A stretch of 64,000 nucleotides of DNA from NCBI GenBank assembly GCA_963738425.1, contig CAVTWT010000017.1, forward strand, positions 1-64,000. The letters are read 5' to 3'. Below, in pieces: positions 54,556-64,000 of the stretch (within the stretch, counting starts at the first letter, position 1; each line of letters starts with the position of its first letter). This DNA is from CADEEN01 sp963738425. GTDB lineage: Bacteria; Pseudomonadota; Gammaproteobacteria; Burkholderiales; Burkholderiaceae_C. The notes under the pieces were generated by a model. That model had not been told where the DNA came from. It was given only the letters and a program-made list of their open reading frames with translations, and made no database searches. A program made the translations under genes and the position numbers.

Positions 54556-55287
54556 TCACCAGGTTTCCATCCACGGCCGCAGGTCCATCTCGTGCGTCCA
54601 CGCGCTGCGCGGCTGGCAGTGCAGTTGCCAGTAGGCCTCGGCAATGTGGTCGGGGTTCAGGATGCCGTCCTTGTCCTTCAGCGCGTAGCGCTGCGGAAAA
54701 TTCTCGGCGATGAACTGCGTGTCGATCGCACCGTCGATCACCGTGTGCGCCACGTGGATGCCTTGCGGCCCGAGCTCGCGCGCCAGGCTCTGCGCCAGCG
54801 CGCGCAGCGCATGCTTGGCGCCGGCGAAGGCGGCATAACCGGCGCCGCCGCGCAGGCTGGCCGTGGCGCCCGTGAAGAGGATCGTGCCGCGGCCACGCGG
54901 CAGCATCGCGCGCGCCACCTCGCGTCCGACCAGGAAGCCGGCCAGCGCGCCCATTTCCCAGACCTTGCGATAGACGCGCTCGGTCGTGTCGGTGACGTTG
55001 AAGCGCACGTTGGCGCCGATGTTGAACACAGCCACCTCGATCGGTGCGATGTCGCGTTCGATGGTCGCCACGAGCTCGGTCACCGCCGCTTCGTCGCGCG
55101 CGTCGGAGCCGAAGCCATGGGCCTGCCCGCCGCTGTCGCGGATGCTTTGCACGAGGGGTTCGAGCTTGTCGGCCGTGCGCCGCGTGACGCAGGCGACGAG
55201 CCCCTCGCGCGCAAAGCGGCGCGCGATCGCGCCACCGGTGGCGTCGCCAGCGCCGACGATGAGGGCTGCTTTCGGGGAAGAGGTCAT
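54556..55287 (-). CDS. Short-chain dehydrogenase/reductase
   Basis: A 243-residue SDR. The cofactor motif is LIVGAGDATGGAIARRFA, NIGAN replaces the usual NNAG, and the catalytic residues are in FTGATASLRGGAGYAAFAGAKHALR (Tyr-x3-Lys pattern altered to YAAFAGAK, so the tyrosine/lysine spacing deserves attention). It is operonic with the HCCA-isomerase-like gene and 10 bases downstream of the Gfo-type dehydrogenase. The substrate is unknown. Confidence 0.82.
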   Translation of the reverse strand: MTSSPKAALIVGAGDATGGAIARRFAREGLVACVTRRTADKLEPLVQSIRDSGGQAHGFGSDARDEAAVTELVATIERDIAPIEVAVFNIGANVRFNVTDTTERVYRKVWEMGALAGFLVGREVARAMLPRGRGTILFTGATASLRGGAGYAAFAGAKHALRALAQSLARELGPQGIHVAHTVIDGAIDTQFIAENFPQRYALKDKDGILNPDHIAEAYWQLHCQPRSAWTHEMDLRPWMETW

Positions 55288-55296
55288 GACTTGGCC

Positions 55297-56656
<1,360 letters not shown>

Positions 56657-56781
56657 TGACTCAGGCTCCTTCGCAGGTCTTGAGGGTAACTGCTAGTCAG
56701 CCGGGCCGCGCCTTGCCGTCACAGTTCCCTGAAGGGCCGCAAGGGCCTGCCGCACAACCCGACACCGTGGAGACTCTGCTG

Positions 56782-58051
56782 ATGCGCTCAACAACATTCA
56801 CCCGTCGCCAAGTGATCGCCGCCGCTGGCGCGGCCGCCACCGCTGGCTTGTCGCCCTCCAGTTTCGCTCAGGCCGGCACGCGGCTGCGCGCCTTCTGGTG
56901 GGGCAACCCCGACCGCGACAAGCGCACCCGCGCGCTGCTCGATGCGTATGCCAAGAAGACGGGCATGACGATCGCCGCCGAGTCGCTCGGCTGGGGCGAC
57001 TACTGGACCAAGCTCGGCACGCAGGTGGCCGGCGGCAACGCGCCCGACCTGATCCAGATGGACTACCGCTACCTGTTCGAGTACGCGCGCCGCGACACGC
57101 TGCTGCCGCTCGACGCGCTGCTGCCGCTGCCTGATTTCAGCCCCGGCGATCGCAACGGCGGCAAGGTCGATGGCAAGTTGTACGGCGTCAACCTGGGCAG
57201 CAACTCCAAGGCCATGGTCTACGACGTCGACATGCTGGCCAAGGCCGGCGCCAAGACGCTCGACATGGCGTGGACCTGGGACGACTTCGCGCCGCATCGG
57301 CGCCGAGATCTCGAAGATGAACCCCGGCAAGTACTGGGGCTCGAGCGACAACAGCCGCTGGGAGCAGGGCTTCGAGCAGTGGCTCAACCAGCGCGGCAAG
57401 TCGCTCTACTCGGCCGACGGCAAGGCCGGCTTCACGGCGGACGATGCGGCGGCATGGTTCGACCTCTGGAGCAAGTACCGCAAGGCCGGCGTGATCCCGC
57501 CCGCCGACGTGGGCGCCACCAACACCGGCAAGATCGAGGAGTACGAGCTGACGCGCGGCCTGGCCGCGATGAGCTTTGCCAACTCGAACCAGGTCGTCGC
57601 CTTCCAGGGCCTGAACAAGAACAAGCTCGCCATCAGCCCCTTCCCGCGCGACAAGGCCGGCTCCTCGGGCCACTACATCAAGCCGTCGCAGATGATGAGC
57701 GTGTCGTCGAAGAGCAAGGCGCCGGAAGAGGCGGCCAAGCTGATCAACTACATGGTCACCGATCCGGAAGGCGTGAAGTTCCTCGGCATCGAACGCGGCG
57801 TGCCGTGCTCGGCAGGCGCGCGCGCGGTGCTGGCGCCGGAAGTCGATGCGCTCGGCAAGATGCAGATCGACTACGTGGCGGCGCTGACCAAGATCGCCGT
57901 GCCGCTGCCGCCCCCGCCGCCCAAGGGCGCCGGCGAGATCGAGAACCTGCTCAAGCGGGTGGCCGACTCGGTGGCCTTCGGCAAGAGCAGCATCAAGGAC
58001 GGCGCGCAGCAGTTCCACACCGAGGCAGTCGCCATCCTCGCCCGCGCTTAG
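56782..58051 (+). CDS. ABC sugar importer substrate-binding protein, frameshifted
   Basis: About 422 residues. A twin-arginine-like leader (TFTRRQVIAAAGAAATAGLS) precedes the mature protein. It is a family-1 solute-binding protein with AFWWGNPDRDKRTRALLDAY, GGNAPDLIQMDYRYLFEYARR and NSNQVVAFQG segments. One extra C near 57292 breaks the frame; without it the text reads WTWDDFARIGAEISKMNPG. It opens the importer operon. The RR leader suggests Tat export, uncommon among sugar receptors. Confidence 0.8.
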
Positions 58052-58054
58052 CGC

Positions 58055-58960
58055 GTGATCACATGGCGGGGCCGCTCGGCCGCGGTGCGGCGCGACCTGA
58101 TCGGCTACGCCTTTCTCGCGCCGTGGCTGATCGGCTTCCTGTGCTTTTCGCTCGGGCCGGTGCTGGCCTCGCTGTACCTGTCGTTCACCAAGTTCGACCT
58201 GCTGAGCCCGGCAAAGTGGATCGGCACCGAGAACTACGTGCGCATGTTCAGCGCCGACCCGCGCTTCTGGCAGGCGCTGAAGGTGACCTTCAGCTACATG
58301 GCGATGGAGGTGCCGCTGAAGCTCGCTTTCGCGCTCGCCATCGCGGTGATGCTGGACAAGGCGGTGCGTGCCGGTGCGCTCTACCGCGCGCTGTTCTACA
58401 TGCCCTCGCTGCTCGGCGGCTCGGTCGCGATCGCGGTGCTGTGGCGGCAGATCTTCGAGGGCAACGGCACGCTCAACCAGGTCCTGCTCTGGCTGTTCGG
58501 CTACAAGGGGCCGAGCTGGATCTCGACGCCCGACACCGCGATCTACACGCTCGTGCTGCTCGCGGTCTGGCAGTTCGGCTCGCCGATGATCATCTTCCTG
58601 GCCGGCCTGCGCCAGGTGCCGCAGGACTTGTACGAGGCGGCGTCGATGGACGGTGCCGGCGCGTGGCGGCAGTTCCGCAAGATCACGCTGCCGATGCTGG
58701 CGCCGGTGATCTTCTTCAACATGGTCCTGCAGATCATCGAGGGCTTCAAGGCCTTCACCCCCGCCTACGTGATCTCGGGCGGCACCGGCGGGCCGATCGA
58801 CTCGACGCTGTTCTACACGCTCTACCTCTACCAGGAGGCGTTCTCGTACTTCCGCATGGGCTATGCATCGGCGCTGGCGTGGGTGCTGCTGCTGGTGATC
58901 GGGCTGTTCACCGGCATCAGCTTCCTCACGTCGAAGTACTGGGTGCTACTACGAAGATGA
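58055..58960 (+). CDS. ABC sugar importer permease (MalF-type)
   Basis: A 301-residue permease starting at GTG 58055, three bases after the receptor stop. Six membrane segments are visible, beginning with LIGYAFLAPWLIGFLCFSLGPVLASLYLSF. The EAA loop is YEAASMDGAGAWRQFRKITLPML. The stop at 58958-58960 forms an ATGA overlap with the next permease. The reading frame is intact. Confidence 0.88.
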   Translation: MITWRGRSAAVRRDLIGYAFLAPWLIGFLCFSLGPVLASLYLSFTKFDLLSPAKWIGTENYVRMFSADPRFWQALKVTFSYMAMEVPLKLAFALAIAVMLDKAVRAGALYRALFYMPSLLGGSVAIAVLWRQIFEGNGTLNQVLLWLFGYKGPSWISTPDTAIYTLVLLAVWQFGSPMIIFLAGLRQVPQDLYEAASMDGAGAWRQFRKITLPMLAPVIFFNMVLQIIEGFKAFTPAYVISGGTGGPIDSTLFYTLYLYQEAFSYFRMGYASALAWVLLLVIGLFTGISFLTSKYWVLLRR

Positions 58961-59821
58961 CGCCTCGCTGATCCCGAACGCCGTCGACCTGACGCCGCGC
59001 TCGGTCGCCGTGCAGCGTGCTGCGCCACGCCGCTGCTGATCGCCATCACCTTCGTGATGCTCTATCCGCTGCTGTGGATGGTGGCCTCGTCGTTCAAGCC
59101 CGAGAACATCATCTTCACGGACCTGTCGATCTGGCCGCCGTCGTTCAAGCTCGACAACTACCGCCAGGGCTGGACGGCGCTGCAGGAGAGCTTCGGCGTC
59201 TTCTTCAGCAACTCGTTCCTGGTTGCGATCCTGGTCGTCATCGGCAACACGGTGTCGTGCTCGATCACCGCCTACGCCTTCGCGCGGCTCGAGTTCCGCG
59301 GCCGCAAGTTCTGGTTCGTCGTCATGCTCGGCACGCTGATGCTGCCCTACCACGTGACGCTGATCCCGCAGTACGTGCTGTTCCTGAAGCTCGGCTGGAT
59401 CGACACCTTCCTGCCGCTGATCGTGCCCAAGTTCCTCGCCGCCGACGCCTTCTTCATCTTCCTGATGGTGCAGTTCTTCCGCGGCATCCCGCGCGAGCTG
59501 GACGAGGCCGCGGTGATGGACGGCTGCAGCCCCTGGCGCATCTACTGGAAGATCATGCTGCCGCTGTCGCTGCCGGTGCTGGCCACCACGGCGATCTTCT
59601 CCTTCCTCTGGACCTGGAACGACTTCCTCGGCCCGCTCGTCTACCTGAACGATGCCGCGCACTACACCGTGCCGCTGGCGCTGCGCTCCTTCGTCGATGC
59701 CACTGGACAGTCGGCTTGGGGCCAGCTGTTCGCGATGTCGGTGCTGGCGGTGCTGCCGATCTTTCTGTTCTTTCTCTTCTTCCAGCGCCTGATCATCGAA
59801 GGCGTGGCTCCTCGGGCATGA
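58957..59821 (+). CDS. ABC sugar importer permease (MalG-type), 5' end disturbed
   Basis: About 287 residues. From about 59018 the frame is clean: LLIAITFVMLYPLLWMVASSFKPENIIF, EAA loop DEAAVMDGCSPWRIYWKIMLPL, and six membrane segments. The expected coupled ATG at 58957 is out of frame with this. A single extra base just after the start (near 58960) would join them as MRLADPERRRPDAALGRR and onward. Alternatively GTG 59054 starts a shorter form that would lose the first membrane segment, which is unlikely. Confidence 0.78.
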
Positions 59822-59825
59822 AACG

Positions 59826-60854
59826 ATGACCACAAGACCCAGTCTCCGCTTCGCCGCCATCGGCCTGAACCACCAGCACATCTACGGCCAGACGATCGCG
59901 CTGCTCGACGCCGGCGCCGAGCTCGTCGCCGTGCATGCCGACGAGGACGATCTCGCCGCCGCCTACATGCAAGCGCTTCCCGCAGGCGCGGCGTGTCGCC
60001 GACCGGCGCGCGATCCTCGACGACAACAGCATCCCGATGATCGTCAGCGCGACCATCCCCGACACCCGCGCCGCCACCGCCATCGAGGTGATGCGCCACG
60101 GCAAGGACGTGATGGTCGACAAACCCGGCTGTCATCAGCCTCGACGAACTCGCCGAGGTGAAGCGCGTGCAGGCCGAGACCGGGCGCATCTTCTCGGTCT
60201 GCTTCTCCGAGCGCTTCGAGAACCGCGCCACCGAAAAGGCGAGTCGCCTCGTCGCCGAAGGCGCGATCGGCCGCGTCGTGCAGACCGTGGGCCTCGGCCC
60301 GCACGCGCTGCGCAACAACCCGCGGCCGGACTGGTTCTTCCAGCGCAAGCGCTACGGCGGCATCCTGTGCGACATCGCCGCGCACCAGTGCGACCAGTTC
60401 CTGCACTTCACCGGCTCGACGCGCGCCGAGGTCGTGGCCTCGCACATCGCCAACCACGCCAACCCGGACACGCCGGAGCTCGAAGACTTCGGCGAAGTGC
60501 TGCTGCGCGGCAACGGCGGCACCGGCTACATCCGCGTCGACTGGTTCACGCCGAAGGGCCTGGGCGTGTGGGGCGACGGGCGGCTGACGATCCTCGGCAC
60601 CGAGGGCTACATCGAGCTGCGCAAGTACGTCGACGTCGCCGGCCGGCCCGGCGGCGACCACCTCTTCCTCGTCGATGGCAAAGGCACGCAGCACATCGAC
60701 TGCAGCGCCGAGCCGCTGCCCTACGGCCCGCGGCTGATCGACGACGTGCTGAACCGGACCGAGACCGCGATGCGCCAGGAGCACTGCTTCCTCGCCACCG
60801 AGCTGGCGCTGAAGGCCGAGGCGATGGCCACGCGCGTGGACTCTGAAGGCATGA
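59826..60854 (+). CDS. Gfo/Idh/MocA-family dehydrogenase, three frameshifts
   Basis: About 342 residues when three single extra bases are ignored (near 59970, 60130 and 60842). The N-terminus is RFAAIGLNHQHIYGQTIALL, the EKP-equivalent is DVMVDKPGVISLDELAEVK, and the C-terminal domain has SVCFSERFENRATEKA and GGILCDIAAHQCDQFLHFTG. After correction it ends DSKA with an ATGA overlap to the next gene. It is internal to the importer operon. Its three breaks within 0.9 kb could reflect sequence quality or decay. Confidence 0.72.
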
Positions 60855-61955
60855 GCGCAAGGCTCGGTGTGGCGGTGGTCGGCCTCGGTGTCGGCAAGGG
60901 GCATCTTGCAGGCCTATGCCGAAATCCCCGCGCTGTTCGACGTGAAGGCCGTGTGCGACCTGAACCTCGACAAGGCTGCGTGCCACCGCCGCCGAGTTCG
61001 GCGTCGCCCGCCACACCACGTCGCTCGCCGAGCTGCTGGCCAGCCCCGACGATCGACATGATCGATCTGTGCACGCCGCCGAACACGCACCTCGGCTTGA
61101 TCGAGCAGGCGCTGGCCGCCGGCAAGCACGTGGTCTGCGAGAAGCCGCTGGTCGGCTCGCTTGCTGGAGGCCGACGCCGTGGCAGGCGGCACTGCGCGAC
61201 GCCAAGCGGCAGTCTGTTCCCGATCTTCCAGTACCGCTTCGGCAACGGCCTGCAACGCCTCAAGCACCTGCAGGCCAAGGGCCTCGCGCGCCACGCGCTG
61301 ATCACGACGATGGAAACCCATTGGCGGCGCGACAGCGACTACTACGAGATTGCCGTGGCGCGGCAAATGGGCCACCGAGATGGGCGGCGTCTGCCTCACC
61401 CAGGCCTGCCACGCGCACGACATCCTGTCGTATGTGCACGGCCCGGTGAAGACGGTGTTCGCGAAGCTCGCGACCCGCGTCAACGACATCGAGGGCGAGG
61501 ACTGCGCGGCCATCACCGTCGAGCTGGCGAACGGCTCGCTCGCGGTGCTGTCGGCCACGCTCGGCGCCGCGGAAGAAACCTCGCGCCTGCGCTTCGTCTT
61601 CGGCGACATGACGGTCGAGAGCGCCAGCCCCGAGCCTTACCGTCCCGGCAAGGAGCCTTGGCACTTCAAGGGCAAGACGGCGCAGATCGATGCGGCGATC
61701 GAGGCCGCGTTCGCCGACTTCGAACCCACGCTCGAATCCTTCGCCGGCCAGTTCGCGCGCATCCATGCCTGCATCACGCAAGGCGCGCCGACGCCGGTGA
61801 CGCTGGCCGACGCGCGCGCTTCGCTCGAACTCATCACCGCCATCTACTACTCGGCCGAGAGCGGCACGCCGCAGACGCTGCCGATCGCACCCGACCACCC
61901 GCGCTACGCGAGCTGGGTGCCGGCCGCGCGCGGCTTTGCCAAAGGCGCTGGCGTC

Positions 61956-61959
<4 letters not shown>
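60851..61959 (+). CDS. Gfo/Idh/MocA-family dehydrogenase, many frameshifts
   Basis: About 367 residues after correction. It reads LGVAVVGLGVGKGHLQAYAEIPALFDVKAV at the start, then the EKP motif in HVVCEKPLVGSL and MGGVCLTQACHAHDILSYVHGPV. At least eight single extra bases occur (near 60906, 60981, 61051, 61161, 61185, 61213, 61367 and 61949). Each repair restores family-like sequence, and the end then overlaps the ATPase start as ATGA. It is the most damaged gene in the window: either a local sequence-quality hotspot or a decaying gene with selection relaxed. Confidence 0.65.
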
Positions 61960-63032
<1,073 letters not shown>

Positions 63033-63069
63033 CCGTCTTGCGCCGGTCCCTGGCGGTTTCGCCAGCCCG

Positions 63070-63822
63070 TCAGCGCCCGCGCAAGTGCGCCGGTGCCTCC
63101 AGCCGCTTGGCCACCATCGCCAGCGCCAGCGACAGCACCAGGTACACCGCCGAGATCAGCAGGTACGGCTCCCAGTAGCGCGAGTACGCACCGGCGACGG
63201 TGCGCGCGGCCAGCGCGAGTTCGGCCAGGCCGATCGCCGACACCAGCGACGAATCCTTGATCAGCGTGATGCCTTCGTTGACCAGCGCCGGCACCATGCG
63301 CCGGAAGGCCTGCGGCAGGACGACGGTCTGCATCGTCTGCGCGTGCGTCAGGCCCAGGCTGTAGCCGGCCTGCGTTTGGCCGCGAGCGATGCTCTGGATG
63401 CCGGCGCGGAAGATTTCGCTGATGTAGGCGCCGGCGTTGAGCGTCAGCGCCAGCGCGCCGGAGAAGAACGCGCCGTGCTCTTGCCTGAACGTGCGTGCGG
63501 CGTCACCGGAGAGGAGCAGGCCGCTGTCGGGGTGGATCAGCGCCGGCATCAGCGCGAAGTGCACGAGCAGGATCTGCACGAACAGCGGCGTGCCGCGGAA
63601 GAAGGTGACATAGGCCACCGTGATCCAGCGCGTGATCTTCAGCAGCCAGGCCAGCAACGGGTTGGCCGGCTGCGGCGCGTCGTGCGAGCTGCTGACGAGG
63701 CCGAGCACCACGCCGAGCGCGAGGCCCGCGGTGAGGGCGATCAGCGTCAGCTGGATCGTCATCCACAGGCCGCTGACGAACAGCGGCCCATAGCCGGCCA
63801 GGATCTCCCAACGCAGACCCAT
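63070..63822 (-). CDS. Polar amino-acid ABC transporter permease
   Basis: A 250-residue HisM/GltK-type permease. It has about five membrane segments, starting with GPLFVSGLWMTIQLTLIALTAGLALG, the FFRGTPLFVQILLVHF segment typical of the family, and the EAA-like loop GQTQAGYSLGLTHAQTMQTVVLPQAFRRMVP. It lies downstream of the binding-protein gene that runs off the right edge. Confidence 0.9.
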   Translation of the reverse strand: MGLRWEILAGYGPLFVSGLWMTIQLTLIALTAGLALGVVLGLVSSSHDAPQPANPLLAWLLKITRWITVAYVTFFRGTPLFVQILLVHFALMPALIHPDSGLLLSGDAARTFRQEHGAFFSGALALTLNAGAYISEIFRAGIQSIARGQTQAGYSLGLTHAQTMQTVVLPQAFRRMVPALVNEGITLIKDSSLVSAIGLAELALAARTVAGAYSRYWEPYLLISAVYLVLSLALAMVAKRLEAPAHLRGR

Positions 63823-63842
63823 GGCCGGTGCTCCTGTCTAGT

Positions 63843-64000
63843 TCACTTCGACGCTGCGGGGGCGGGCGCTGCGGCCGCCGCGGGTGCGGCCGGCTCGGTG
63901 CCGAAGTACTTCTTGAAGATCGTGTTGTACGAGCCATCGGCCTTGATCGCCGGCGATGCCTTCGTTCAACTTGCCGAGCAGCTCGGTGTTGCCCTTCTTG
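63843..64000 (-). CDS. Amino-acid ABC transporter binding protein (3' end only), frameshifted
   Basis: C-terminal part of a family-3 solute-binding protein; the rest is outside the window. After removing one base near 63950 it reads KKGNTELLGKLNEGIAAIKADGSYNTIFKKYFGTE, a classic end for glutamine/polar amino-acid receptors, followed by an unusual Pro/Ala-rich tail of about 18 residues and the stop at 63843-63845. It is 20 bases upstream of the permease gene on the same strand. Confidence 0.75.

Overview
The window is GC-rich (about two thirds G+C by eye) and reads as chromosome of a betaproteobacterium of the order Burkholderiales. Supporting signs are two tripartite-tricarboxylate (Bug-type) binding proteins, a ribF/ileS/lspA housekeeping block, pimeloyl-type acyl-CoA dehydrogenase pairs, many ABC sugar importers and BLUF, HxlR and LysR genes. 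I cannot fix the genus. No rRNA, tRNA, CRISPR array or replication origin was seen.

Layout. 1-1259: an IS3-family element whose left end is base 1 of the window. 1380-2777: a lower-GC stand-alone ATPase with a TOPRIM-like motif, apparently acquired. 2962-11307: LacI regulator, glycerol-type ABC importer with two different ATPases, and dihydroxyacetone kinase subunits DhaL and DhaK. 11320-15469: animal-type haem peroxidase and an unrecognised protein, divergent from an alpha/beta hydrolase and a small repeat protein. 15462-17537: FAD amine/amino-acid oxidoreductase and an ornithine-cyclodeaminase-family reductase whose start codons overlap head to head. 17521-22964: lspA, ileS and ribF with a MipA-type outer membrane gene between ileS and ribF. 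22994-28007: module A, an S8 protease with a hexapeptide-repeat tail plus a membrane GGDEF-EAL protein. 28245-36812: P1 peptidase, two acyl-CoA dehydrogenases, MFS transporter, degenerate EgtB-like protein, methyltransferase, Bug protein, lipoprotein and DUF488. 36826-41990: fructose import and phosphorylation (PfkB kinase, frcBCA, ROK repressor) with a clear operator palindrome. 42004-47898: BLUF photoreceptor, HxlR regulator, FAD oxidase, and a Bug/DapA-like/LysR cluster. 48070-54551: lipoprotein, gene remnants, then module B (second tailed S8 protease and GGDEF-EAL) lying between a broken and an intact copy of an HCCA-isomerase-like gene. 54556-63032: SDR, three Gfo/Idh/MocA dehydrogenases and a complete ABC sugar importer. 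63070-64000: amino-acid ABC permease and the end of its binding protein.

The most unusual signal is the twice-occurring pair of a secreted subtilisin ending in exactly eight VV(I/L)SE(G/R)-like hexads and a multi-pass GGDEF-EAL protein opening with the same LMPDYNRKA segment. It suggests a coupled secreted-protease/c-di-GMP module that was duplicated.

A caution on quality: about 27 single-base indels, almost all insertions, break otherwise well-conserved genes, including ileS, which is normally essential. Most are probably sequence errors. I annotate those genes over their full inferred span and give each break point.
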